A DNA stretch of 64,000 bases, taken from contig CANLEH010000001.1 of assembly GCA_947489665.1 (NCBI GenBank), positions 1,336,501-1,400,500 of the forward strand, written 5' to 3'. The position numbers and the translations under genes were made by a program. This DNA comes from an uncultured Roseicyclus sp. (lineage in GTDB: Bacteria > Pseudomonadota > Alphaproteobacteria > Rhodobacterales > Rhodobacteraceae). The notes beneath the pieces were generated by a model that ran no database searches, was not told the DNA's origin, and worked only from the letters and a program-made list of their open reading frames with translations. Positions 1-8,546 of the stretch are shown here, piece by piece; positions within the stretch are counted from its first letter, which is position 1, and each line of letters begins with the position of its first letter.

Positions 1-2
1 TT

Positions 3-1643
3 GTAAATGCCACGGTCACAACCTCTTCTGGTGGGTCCGCAATTGACCAGTATGGTATCAATGAGGACGTCTCCATCGGTGACCCACAGGTCTACGATCT
101 GATCGAAGTTGCACGTCCGTTGACCGCCGCAGACAGCGGCGCGAAGCTAGAAACCGGGATAGATCTTTTACGTGTTGAGGACGAGGCTGTCGTTCAAGGA
201 GCCGGTCCGCAGGGCAATTGGCAAGTCGGCACTGAGGTTGAGATCGATGGAGTGACTTACGTAACTCTGTCCATTCAGGAAATCTCAGGCGACGGAAGCG
301 GCTTTAACCTTGTTTCTGGAGATACTGTTTCAAGCATCGAGCCACTTTACCTGGTCTCCATATCCGAGCCCGGCGCCGAGGACATCAAGCAGTTCATCGT
401 CACACCGGACTCTGTTGGCGACCTAGAAGGGATCAGTTCGATTTCCCTAGGCTCAGTGAGTTTTCAAGACGATTTCATCATATCAAATGTCGCCGACAAT
501 TACTCCGACAATGACACCGTCACGCTTTCCACTCTACAGCCAGAGGAAGATGCGTTCATCTACGATGCTATCAGGATTTCGTCCGATTTGGCTGGAACTG
601 ACTTCCTTCAAACAGGAACAACGCTGACTGCAAATGCCGAACTAGTAGGCATGGAAGAGCCACTCGTTTTGCCATGGGGCACGGGCGATGGAGACAGTGA
701 TCTCGACATAGGTGAATACCTAGTCGTTGGCGATCGGTCGGTACGTTTTGAAGGGCACATTCCTGTGGGTGCCACGGCTCTCTTGGCCGACGGCACCACT
801 GTAGAAAACCGGGCGGCGGTCCTGTTTCGCTTTGTGGACGATGATCTCGATCCTCCAGCGCCAGTGGACTACCTAGTTTTCCATGATCAACCAAGCGGTA
901 TAGACCTTCCTGGCGTCGTTTCCGTCACGATTACGTCAGTGCCGTTCACATCAGGTACAGTACGTAATCTGAATGATAATTTCGGCTCCGACGACGACGT
1001 ATTTCTTGCCTGCTTCTGCCGCGGAACTCAAATTGAGACAGAGAACGGCTTACGAAAGGTCGAGTGTCTTCAAGTAGGTGACCTCGTACGAACTGTCGAT
1101 AATGGGTACCAGCCGATCAAGTGGGTCGGCTCTCGGTCGGTTCCGGGGAAGGGGAAATTCCGTCCTGTAAGAATTTCCTACGAAGTCGGCGGAAAGAGTT
1201 GCGATCTCTTTGTGTCCCCACAACACCGGGTTCTGATAAGCCCGCGGAATTCTGAGCTTCTTTTCTTCGAGACTGAAGTGTTGACGGCAGCAAAATTCCT
1301 CGTCGATGCGGGCGTTGCAGAGTTCGTTGAGTGTGACGAAGTTGAATATTTTCACATAATGTTCGAGGAACATGAGATTGTGTATTCAAACCATATAGCG
1401 ACAGAGAGTTTCTTGCCGATCGGTGGCCTTGTGGCCGAAGATAATGCGGGGATCATGGACGAATTCACGGAGCTGTTCCATGATGTCAATCCTCAAATTG
1501 AAATGCAGCGAACTCACCAGACCTGTCGAAGATGCCTTAAAGAGTTCGAAATGCGTTGTCTGCGAGGTGACTTTGCATTCCGGTTGGATCTTGATGTGGA
1601 TGAAATCTCCGCGCCCAAATTGAATTTCGTCGTAGCCGTGTAG
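3..1643 (+). CDS. Hint-domain protein, 5' end outside window
   Basis: The frame is open from base 3, so the gene begins upstream of the window; 546 residues are visible. The first two thirds are acidic, Asp/Ser/Thr-rich and beta-like, with two similar Asp-rich stretches (near nt 440-540 and 910-1000), as in secreted Rhodobacteraceae proteins. From about nt 1010 to 1430 lies a Hint_2-type domain. It starts with Cys in the motif CFCRGTQIET, has GDLVRT, the SPQHRVL block and the closing HIMFEEHEIV...ESF motif. In eukaryotic hedgehogs and inteins Hint domains self-cleave; in this bacterial family the function is unproven. A tail of about 70 residues follows. Export is inferred only from composition. 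Confidence 0.85.
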   Translation, partial: VNATVTTSSGGSAIDQYGINEDVSIGDPQVYDLIEVARPLTAADSGAKLETGIDLLRVEDEAVVQGAGPQGNWQVGTEVEIDGVTYVTLSIQEISGDGSGFNLVSGDTVSSIEPLYLVSISEPGAEDIKQFIVTPDSVGDLEGISSISLGSVSFQDDFIISNVADNYSDNDTVTLSTLQPEEDAFIYDAIRISSDLAGTDFLQTGTTLTANAELVGMEEPLVLPWGTGDGDSDLDIGEYLVVGDRSVRFEGHIPVGATALLADGTTVENRAAVLFRFVDDDLDPPAPVDYLVFHDQPSGIDLPGVVSVTITSVPFTSGTVRNLNDNFGSDDDVFLACFCRGTQIETENGLRKVECLQVGDLVRTVDNGYQPIKWVGSRSVPGKGKFRPVRISYEVGGKSCDLFVSPQHRVLISPRNSELLFFETEVLTAAKFLVDAGVAEFVECDEVEYFHIMFEEHEIVYSNHIATESFLPIGGLVAEDNAGIMDEFTELFHDVNPQIEMQRTHQTCRRCLKEFEMRCLRGDFAFRLDLDVDEISAPKLNFVVAV

Positions 1644-1971
1644 GTGGCTGAAAAATGCAGTCGCGTTTAGGAAAGGCGAGACCGTTCACGGGAGAGTTTG
1701 TCTCGCCTTGGAGCGAACCATTGTGCAATGAGCTCTGCGCGGTAGGCGCATGAAGCAAGATGGTTTAATCCGGAGGTGCTCTTAGCGATGGGCCGGTCCA
1801 ACTCGTGTAGGCTGTGCAAGCTTTCATGACTTCTTTGCCGCGTGCCAGAAGCATATCCCTTACTATAATAACGAATTGCCCTTCGCCTGAGACATACGAA
1901 GCAAAATAAGCGCAGGTCGACAAAGCATCTTGGGCAAGAGGCAATACCGATACAACAACTCGAGCAGGTTT
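1644..1971. other. Intergenic stretch with one strong inverted repeat
   Basis: No convincing gene is visible. The only structure I see is the inverted repeat at 1673-1709. The rest should contain the promoter of the downstream autotransporter, but I could not fix -35/-10 boxes. Confidence 0.5.
1673..1709 (+). terminator. Inverted repeat, possible terminator of the Hint gene
   Basis: AAGGCGAGAC (1673-1682) and GTCTCGCCTT (1700-1709) pair perfectly over 10 bp around a 17-base loop, 30 bases after the Hint gene stop. There is no clear T-run, so it may be a transcript-stabilising hairpin rather than an intrinsic terminator. Confidence 0.4.
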
Positions 1972-4941
1972 ATGTTAATATTTCGAGGCAAGGGCGGCAC
2001 GGATCTGGCACCTGCGGCAGTTATCATCCCAGTGATGTGCGTCTGTTCGTTCGCGACGCAACCATGGGCGCAAACTGCTACATGGCCGTTCGGCGAGGAT
2101 GAGACCCCACAGGCCGGGACGGATGGTATAACTTTTGCGTTTGGCCCTAGGTTACTGCCAACGCAAGCTGGGGGCATGCGGTACGATTTCCATGCCGGCT
2201 TAGACTTTGAAGCGCCGGCCGGAGCCGACATTGGGGCTATCCTGTCGGGTGAAGTGATAGCCATCAACCCAATCGGTTTGAGTTATCGGTATAGCCTCGA
2301 CGGCGGTCTTACGCCGGGTCCAATCCCACCAGGTCAGTCAACCGCCGCCGGCAATCAGGTTATTGTACGTACCTTTGCTGAGGACGGGCGTGAATTGTGG
2401 CTGGTCTATGATCACTTGGACCAGATAAGTGTCGGTGAGGGTGATATCGTTGAGCTTGACGATACTGTTGGAACAGTTGGTGCAACCGGAACATTCAATA
2501 ACAGTAACCCACATCTTCATCTGACCCTTTTGGTGGATCGCCAGTTCCCGGAGAACCGGTGGTCGAATGAAATCTTCGCCGAAAACCCATTACAGCTTTT
2601 TGAGCTACCTGTTGCGCGGCACATCACGTCAGGTTTCGGAGTGGCGAATGTAACGAATTATGTAAATCCTAACGGACCAGATGGGCCAGGTGACTTTACA
2701 CGCGGCGGAGCCGTCGCGGGACAAGTTCTGACAGGTCAGGCCGTTCAGCTGACGTTTTCAAACCAATACACTATAATGGACCGCATCGTTGTGAGCGGTG
2801 ATAGTGTATCACGGGAGTTGAACTACTCCGAAATTGTTGGCAGTCAAAATCCATCAGAGCGCGACCTGCAATTTCAGCAGGGTTTTGTTCTGGGCGTTTC
2901 TGATGTGGTCGGCACTGGTTTGGATCGAAGTCACACAGTGACGTTCATGCCGGGAGATTATGATCGAACTGATGAGCCACAAGTTGGGGGCGGTAGCGAA
3001 CCGGTATCGTATACGACGTTTGCGCCAGATCGCGTAGAGGTATTCGATCTATACGGTGCGCAGATCTATGACGGCCTGGGCGGGTCAAATGTTCTCAGCC
3101 AAACAAGCGTCTACCAAATGAATTTTGAGCGCACCTTGGATCTGAACGGGTTTGACCAAATTATTGGCGGGTTGGCGGGTTCTGGTTTGGTTCGCCTCGG
3201 TGATGCTACGCTGAATCTTCAAAACAATGGCCAAACTCTCTTTTCGGGAGAGATTTCGGGCACGGGCGATCTGTCAATACGGGGTAACGGCACCACAACC
3301 TTGACAGGCGAGAACACATTCGCGGGCGACACACACCTCTTGTCCGGTACCTTGAATCTGCTTGGGTCGCTTAATGGGGACGTGTCGGTTGAGGGCACTA
3401 GTCACTTGCTGGCATTCGGTGGCGAAGTTGGCGGGTCGGTCTACGCCGCAGATAATGCGACCATACAACCGGGTTCCAACAACCAAATCGGAACTTTGCG
3501 CATAGCTGGCGACTATTCTCATGAGCAAGGGGCCACAATTCTGGTGAATGCTGATGATGCTGGTCAAGCATCGATGCTCGACATTGATGGCACGGCGACA
3601 CTTCTGGGTGGTACAGTTGAGATTGACGCAATCGGGACATTCGACTTTTCGCAGCGCTATTCGATCTTGCACGCGGATGGAGGTGTCATCGGCGCATTTG
3701 ACACTGTTTTGGTCGACCTTCCCTTCCTCGATGCCAGTCTGGATTATTCTGTTGCCACAGAGGTAAGTCTTCAACTCACGCGCGCTGGAGCGCCGCCTGA
3801 TTTCGGCACAACGGCACTAACAGAAAACCAATTGCAGTTCGCAGACTATCTTGCGTCGAATCAATTCGACCGAGGGGTGCAACCTGTGGTGGACGCCATC
3901 CTGCCACTATCGACCGCCCAATCACGTCTTGCTTATTCACAGGCAGGTGGTTTTCACTCAGCGACAGGATGGGCGACGTTGGTGGACCTTAACCAAGACC
4001 AGCTTCACGATACGTTGCGAAATCTAGCCGAATATCGCTTGGCGGCGCCCGTACAGGTCACGCAAGCTGGAAATGGACCCCAATCTGCCCTGTTCTTTAG
4101 TAACATTTGGTTCGACACTGCGTACGCAACGGTGTCAATGGCAGCACAACCCGATTTGGACTTCCAAGGGCTGGACAGCACAATGCAAACGATACGGTTT
4201 GGCGCTGATCTCTTCGATGCTTATGGTTTCGACTTCGGGCTGATGGGCACATATTCAACAGGCGACGTGGAATTTGGCCTCAATGCCGGTGAGATTTCGT
4301 CCCGTTCTAGCAGCTTCGGCCTGACCGCGATGCGTGAAACCGATCGGGGGTATGTCACCGCAGCTACCCTTTATGGTTTGCACAATGTTAATGATTTCAG
4401 GAGCATCTCTCTGCCAGCCGTGGCCGAGGTCGCAAGTTCACAATACTTCGCCCAGAGTATAGACTTTTTTCTTGGGACAACGCTGCATGATGTTGCTCCA
4501 AACGCCCGGTTTTCGTTGAGTCCAAGTTTGAATATTTCCGCGCAAGCGCTCTGGGTCGAAGGCCATACAGAAACGGGTGCTGGCGCTTTCAACCTAAGGC
4601 GTGACTCTGTCGTTAGCTGGGAGGTCGCAACGAGCCTCGGGCTCGATGCTACCTGGTCTCCCTATGTTTTGAACGGTTTGACCCTTTCCGGGAGCGTTCA
4701 ATGGGATCACAACCTCATGAACCATGACGAGACGCATCGCGCTTCGTTGGCTGCTGCGTCCTCGGGATCCTATTCATTTCGCCCTGCAATAGTCCCAGGG
4801 GACCTAATCGATGTTCAACTAGGTGTTGGAACGGCCTTCGGTGAATCTGGAGCGGTGCGTTTTGTAGTCGGTGGTCGTTCAACACTGTCAAGTGAGCTTT
4901 CCAGCCTCCAGTTTTCACTTTCAGGCGGGTGGAGTTTTTGA
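1972..4941 (+). CDS. Autotransporter with N-terminal M23 (LytM) peptidase domain
   Basis: The predicted protein has 989 residues. I chose the ATG at 1972 because it opens a signal peptide ending near WAQ-TA; a TTG at 1930 would add 14 residues. Residues about 60-185 form an M23/LytM zinc metallopeptidase domain with the metal motifs FHAGLDF (HxxxD) and NPHLHLT (HxH). A beta-helical passenger follows, with a passenger-associated repeat segment (GTGDLSIRGNGTTTLTGENT type). The last 300 residues look like a type V beta-barrel ending in Trp-Ser-Phe, the usual terminal aromatic. M23 enzymes cut peptidoglycan cross-bridges or act as amidase activators; here the domain would be displayed outside the outer membrane, suggesting action on other cells or on shed wall. 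That role is inference. Confidence 0.85.
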   Translation: MLIFRGKGGTDLAPAAVIIPVMCVCSFATQPWAQTATWPFGEDETPQAGTDGITFAFGPRLLPTQAGGMRYDFHAGLDFEAPAGADIGAILSGEVIAINPIGLSYRYSLDGGLTPGPIPPGQSTAAGNQVIVRTFAEDGRELWLVYDHLDQISVGEGDIVELDDTVGTVGATGTFNNSNPHLHLTLLVDRQFPENRWSNEIFAENPLQLFELPVARHITSGFGVANVTNYVNPNGPDGPGDFTRGGAVAGQVLTGQAVQLTFSNQYTIMDRIVVSGDSVSRELNYSEIVGSQNPSERDLQFQQGFVLGVSDVVGTGLDRSHTVTFMPGDYDRTDEPQVGGGSEPVSYTTFAPDRVEVFDLYGAQIYDGLGGSNVLSQTSVYQMNFERTLDLNGFDQIIGGLAGSGLVRLGDATLNLQNNGQTLFSGEISGTGDLSIRGNGTTTLTGENTFAGDTHLLSGTLNLLGSLNGDVSVEGTSHLLAFGGEVGGSVYAADNATIQPGSNNQIGTLRIAGDYSHEQGATILVNADDAGQASMLDIDGTATLLGGTVEIDAIGTFDFSQRYSILHADGGVIGAFDTVLVDLPFLDASLDYSVATEVSLQLTRAGAPPDFGTTALTENQLQFADYLASNQFDRGVQPVVDAILPLSTAQSRLAYSQAGGFHSATGWATLVDLNQDQLHDTLRNLAEYRLAAPVQVTQAGNGPQSALFFSNIWFDTAYATVSMAAQPDLDFQGLDSTMQTIRFGADLFDAYGFDFGLMGTYSTGDVEFGLNAGEISSRSSSFGLTAMRETDRGYVTAATLYGLHNVNDFRSISLPAVAEVASSQYFAQSIDFFLGTTLHDVAPNARFSLSPSLNISAQALWVEGHTETGAGAFNLRRDSVVSWEVATSLGLDATWSPYVLNGLTLSGSVQWDHNLMNHDETHRASLAAASSGSYSFRPAIVPGDLIDVQLGVGTAFGESGAVRFVVGGRSTLSSELSSLQFSLSGGWSF

Positions 4942-5624
4942 GGACACTTGCTGCGCCTCTTTTGACCGAGTTTTACCTTTTCGGCAAAATCGCTCGAACA
5001 CTGAAGACGCGCACCCATCAGGAATGAGCCATAAGGGCATTGCCGCGTGCCGTGATAGTCACATTATTCGCGTCCGGTATGGCTTCAGAAAGGCCGAACA
5101 TGCCGTGCGTTGTCAATGCGCGCCGCGGGGTAGTCATCAGCGGCGAGTGCCTCTGCAGGCTGCATCTACGGTGCGATCTCAATGCCCACAGGAGAGCTAC
5201 CATTTCGATCTGCCGGTCTCGAATCTGGAACTATCAAGACGATTGGAATTTGATGCGAAAGACTGCCGTTTGTCGCCGGCAACGTCGGGGTGCCGCGTCG
5301 CCGACTCTTTGGGCTTGGAGCAGCTAGATCCTTCTGAACGACAATCCTCGCTTTAGTTCTCCCCGTCGGCCTTCTAGGCGGTCAGAGACAATAACACTTC
5401 AAGGCTGAGTGGTCGAGAAATGACGACGTTATTGAACGAAAGCGACTTTGAGCGGCCAAAGAGCTCTGAGGACATGCAATGCAAATGGCTGGCAACCACG
5501 ACGCAAAGAACGGTCGTAGGTAAGGTTGCTTGGTCTTGGCAGAATTCAGTCGGCTTTCGACATTTGCCCCACAGCGTTTTCATACGATACCGCGATGAAA
5601 TTGTTCGAAGGAGATCGAAAACGG
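4942..5624. other. Long intergenic stretch without a convincing gene
   Basis: About 680 bases between the autotransporter and the next gene. Short open frames occur on both strands, but none has a ribosome site, a recognisable domain or plausible composition. It may be decayed coding DNA. An AAGGAG ribosome site at 5608-5613 belongs to the next gene. Confidence 0.45.
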
Positions 5625-6041
5625 ATGGGACGGCTGGATAAAGCATTTCGATTTGTGAGCTACGGCATCGCCGCTGCGTATACATATGGAGCATACGTTC
5701 ATGTCGCTAATATCGCTGGCGCTACTGGGTTCGATTGGCTCTCCGCGCCGCTTAAGTGGCAGGTGCTGGACATCGTTTATCTGGCACTCGATCTGGCCGT
5801 CGTAGCAGGAGTTGTTTTGGCGGAGCGGTTCTGGCTCTTGGCGTTTGGGATCGCCGCGGTCACTCAGATCGTGCTCTATACAGCGCTTCGATCGTGGGTA
5901 CTTGACGTTCCATCGATCTTTGCCGTGCCGCCAGAAAACGTGAGCTACCTTGATGGGCTGGTGGCGTTTCACATCGCATCACTAGCAATCGTCAGCGTGC
6001 TGCTCTTTTTGGAAAGACGAGCAAAGGGATTGGCGGCGTGA
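5625..6041 (+). CDS. Small four-helix membrane protein, unknown function
   Basis: I do not recognise the family. The ATG at 5625 is preceded by a clear AAGGAG 11 bases upstream; an in-frame ATG at 5595 is less well supported. The 138-residue product has four hydrophobic segments, roughly residues 8-28, 45-65, 68-88 and 110-130, with a basic C-terminus (ERRAKG). Its stop overlaps the GTG start of the DUF2147-like gene by four bases, and a second membrane-protein gene follows. The three probably form one transcription unit and may act together at the envelope. Inner-membrane location is predicted from hydrophobicity only. Confidence 0.65.
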   Translation: MGRLDKAFRFVSYGIAAAYTYGAYVHVANIAGATGFDWLSAPLKWQVLDIVYLALDLAVVAGVVLAERFWLLAFGIAAVTQIVLYTALRSWVLDVPSIFAVPPENVSYLDGLVAFHIASLAIVSVLLFLERRAKGLAA

Positions 6042-6469
6042 CTTCGCTTGGTGGACTTACCATTGCCCGTGCCATGCTTGCACTGATCCCAGTTGCCTCA
6101 ATGCCCACTTCCGCTTTGAGCGAGGCGTTGGAAGGCGCATTTGCCTCACCGGGCTTGGCAATCGTTGTTCAGTTTAATCAATGCGACGGCAATCCGGAAA
6201 CGACGTGCGGCACACTGGTTTGGGGGTGGGACGGAGAGAACAATTTAACCGTTCCGTTTGGGGCGGTCATAGCTCCAGCGCTGCGTCAAACGGAGATGGG
6301 ATGGGAAGGACGGCTAACCGACCCCGTTTCGGGTCGGACCTTTAGAGGCACCGTCGCCAGAGTGGGAAGTGATCAGCTGCTGTTACGAGGTTGCGCAGGA
6401 CCTTTTTGCACGATCGAACGCTGGCACTCCTTGAGCAGCATCCACGCCGTGATCGAAAGCTTGCAGTGA
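6038..6469 (+). CDS. DUF2147-like secreted protein
   Basis: A 143-residue product starting at GTG 6038, overlapping the previous stop by four bases. The first about 28 residues look like a signal peptide (hydrophobic ALIPVASM followed by small residues). The C-terminal half carries the pattern seen in DUF2147 proteins: a DPVSGRTFRG turn, then LRGCAGPFCTIERWHSL, matching the family ending with Gly-Cys...Gly-x-x-x-Cys...Trp. Members are usually periplasmic and of unknown function. It sits between two small membrane-protein genes in a tightly packed cluster. Family assignment is moderately sure; function is unknown. Confidence 0.65.
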   Translation: MTSLGGLTIARAMLALIPVASMPTSALSEALEGAFASPGLAIVVQFNQCDGNPETTCGTLVWGWDGENNLTVPFGAVIAPALRQTEMGWEGRLTDPVSGRTFRGTVARVGSDQLLLRGCAGPFCTIERWHSLSSIHAVIESLQ

Positions 6470-6486
6470 TGAAAAGGACCACGACT

Positions 6487-6978
6487 ATGGCAAGACTCTA
6501 TTTGACGATCGCTGTTGTCACTGCGATGATTTTCGTCCCGGCAATTCCGTTTCTTCATCTCGATGACCCGAGCCATTGGGGTGTGCTCGGATTTGCCGCC
6601 ACGGCGGCGCTTCTTCTGAGCCCATTGTCCGACCAATGGTCGCGGCGCGGACTTAATGCGGTTCTGACCGTCTTTCTGGTCGCCTTGCCAGCGATATACG
6701 TTGCGAATTGCATACGGTGGAATGGAGACTTGGCGGGGCTTTGGCTGGAACTCACGGGTCTGGTGATTTGGTCCGGCCTCGCTGTTGCAGCTCTGAAACG
6801 CCCGTTTCTTCTTCCAATTGGTATCGCTCTTCATGCGGTATGGGATGCAGCCCATTTCGGGCACGTGGATTACGTTCCAGATTGGTATATCATCGCTTGC
6901 ATTGCTGCTGACCTCGGGCTGGCGGGATATCTGTTTGCAAGGTTTACGTGGACTGGGGAAGGTCGTCTTTACAGGTAG
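6487..6978 (+). CDS. Polytopic membrane protein, unknown function
   Basis: About 163 residues with five or six hydrophobic segments spread along the length and a short basic tail. The ATG at 6487 has AAAAGGA eight bases upstream; the ATG at 6469 overlaps the DUF2147-like stop (TGATG) and is the alternative start, adding six residues. A His/Asp-containing patch HAVWDAAHFGH lies between two helices and could be a functional site, but I do not recognise the family. It is the last gene of the three-gene cluster starting at 5625. No terminator is visible in the roughly 250 bases that follow. Confidence 0.65.
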   Translation: MARLYLTIAVVTAMIFVPAIPFLHLDDPSHWGVLGFAATAALLLSPLSDQWSRRGLNAVLTVFLVALPAIYVANCIRWNGDLAGLWLELTGLVIWSGLAVAALKRPFLLPIGIALHAVWDAAHFGHVDYVPDWYIIACIAADLGLAGYLFARFTWTGEGRLYR

Positions 6979-7226
6979 GAAGTAAGCCATTGCTGTAATA
7001 AGAACCAACGCACATAGATCCCATTAAACTAAAACAGCGACTGCTTGCGACTTGGGAACGATCCGAGTCGGGCACCTGGTCAAAAAGCTGCGGGTCTTCC
7101 ACAACGCTGCCGATTTTGCACTGTAAGAAGAGCTTGCCGAGAATATACGGCGGGGGGTCACCGGACGCTCCGTTGTACGCCGTTTGCACTTCTCAAAGCA
7201 CGCAGCGGAATTTGGCACGTGAGCCA

Positions 7227-8192
7227 TCATCGACCGTGAAGCTTTTTGAACTCAAGCGGTGCTAGTCCGAAGCGTCGCACGAACGCTGTCCGGAAAGCGG
7301 CCTCAGAGCGATAGCCGATATTCGATGGTACCGCCTTCACGGGAGTACCGCTTTCCAGCAGTTCCTTTGCCCTAGCAAGCCGTAACTGCTCAATGTATCG
7401 GGCTGGGGTGATGCCAATACTCTGCTGAAAATGGCGTAGGAAACTCCGATGGGACATGCCCGCCTTCTGAGCGAGGTCCTCTGCGCGCATCTGCATGTGC
7501 AGGTTTAGACCGATCCAGTCTAACAGCTCGGAAAATCGACCGTCGCGGCGCGACTGGGCCTCAAGAACGTCGCTGAACTGGGATTGCAGCCCAGGCCGAT
7601 GTGCGTAAACCACCAGCTCGCGCGCAACACGTGCCTTCAGATCCGATCCGAGGTCCTTCTCGACCATGGCCATCGCCATGTCGATCCCTGAGCTTACGCC
7701 GGCGGATGACCAGACTGCGCTGTCGCAAAGATAAAGAGAGCCGGCGTCAACCTGTGCATCGGGAAACATCTTTCCAAGGAAGTCACAGGATCGCCAATGT
7801 GAACAAACACGCCTGCCGTCCAGCAGACCTGCTGCGCCCAATAGGAACGTTCCCACGCACACTGACCCTATGCGCTCAGCAGCTGGAGCAGATTGTGTCA
7901 ACCAATCCAGAACATCACGGTCTGCCACGACATTACGAAGACCCACTTCCGTTCCTCCGACCGCCAAGACTGTATCTTTGCGTTCAACGGAAACTGTCGC
8001 CAGCGTATCGCTCCCGACCTCCACGCCGCAGGAACTCCGAACAGGCCCACCTTTTGAAGACGCGATGACGATCTCATAGGGTCGTTCGTCAACGAAGTTT
8101 GATGTTGCGTGAAACACCGCAGCCGGCCCTGACATGTCGAGAAGCTGAAAGTCTTCAAAGACCACAAAGATAATCCGACGAAGAATGCTCAT
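7227..8192 (-). CDS. GlxA-type transcriptional regulator (DJ-1/PfpI + AraC HTH)
   Basis: The N-terminal about 190 residues form a DJ-1/PfpI-like domain (FEDFQLLDMSGP; the nucleophile-elbow-like GSVCVGTFLLGAAGLL; HWRSCDFL). The C-terminal about 100 residues are an AraC-type double helix-turn-helix (MSHRSFLRHFQQ...GITPARYI...LRLARAKELLES...IGYRSEAAFRTAF). This order defines the GlxA family of one-component regulators, in which the PfpI part is thought to sense a small molecule. I took the ATG at 8192; a GTG at 8198 is the alternative. It is a single gene facing left, with unrelated neighbours, so its target cannot be read from context. Confidence 0.9.
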   Translation of the reverse strand: MSILRRIIFVVFEDFQLLDMSGPAAVFHATSNFVDERPYEIVIASSKGGPVRSSCGVEVGSDTLATVSVERKDTVLAVGGTEVGLRNVVADRDVLDWLTQSAPAAERIGSVCVGTFLLGAAGLLDGRRVCSHWRSCDFLGKMFPDAQVDAGSLYLCDSAVWSSAGVSSGIDMAMAMVEKDLGSDLKARVARELVVYAHRPGLQSQFSDVLEAQSRRDGRFSELLDWIGLNLHMQMRAEDLAQKAGMSHRSFLRHFQQSIGITPARYIEQLRLARAKELLESGTPVKAVPSNIGYRSEAAFRTAFVRRFGLAPLEFKKLHGR

Positions 8193-8546
8193 TGGCACAG
8201 CCTAGAAGTCTTGATGCGGTCACGCCAGAGCGGTCGCAACGTCACATACTTCCGCTGGCATCGCGTTGGGTTCATTTGGCTACTCTCACATCTATGGAAG
8301 TGCTGCACCGTCCTTGTCGCGCCATGCCGAACTCCTTGACTGGGACGGCCCTTAGCTGCTGTTGACGGACGACCAACTATGCTGCAGCGCGGCCCGTCAT
8401 TCTGGCCGTTCGCTGCAACGGCAAAATCTCAACGGTGCCAATCGCACTGGCTGCGAACAAGGAAGACCTGCTTCTGGCTTTGATTGGAGCTATCGCCTTC
8501 TCATATCTGTCGTGGTTAGGCTAAGGCATGTACTAGTGTCACCAAA
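8193..8546. other. Intergenic stretch upstream of the NACHT pair
   Basis: About 350 bases between two divergently transcribed genes; it must hold both promoters. No recognisable gene is present. The open frames here lack a ribosome site and a known domain. No strong operator-like palindrome is seen. Confidence 0.45.

Noticed and set aside
4871-5356. 161-codon open frame after the autotransporter
   Set aside because: Its start lies within the autotransporter gene, it has no ribosome site and no domain, and its composition is erratic; at best decayed sequence.
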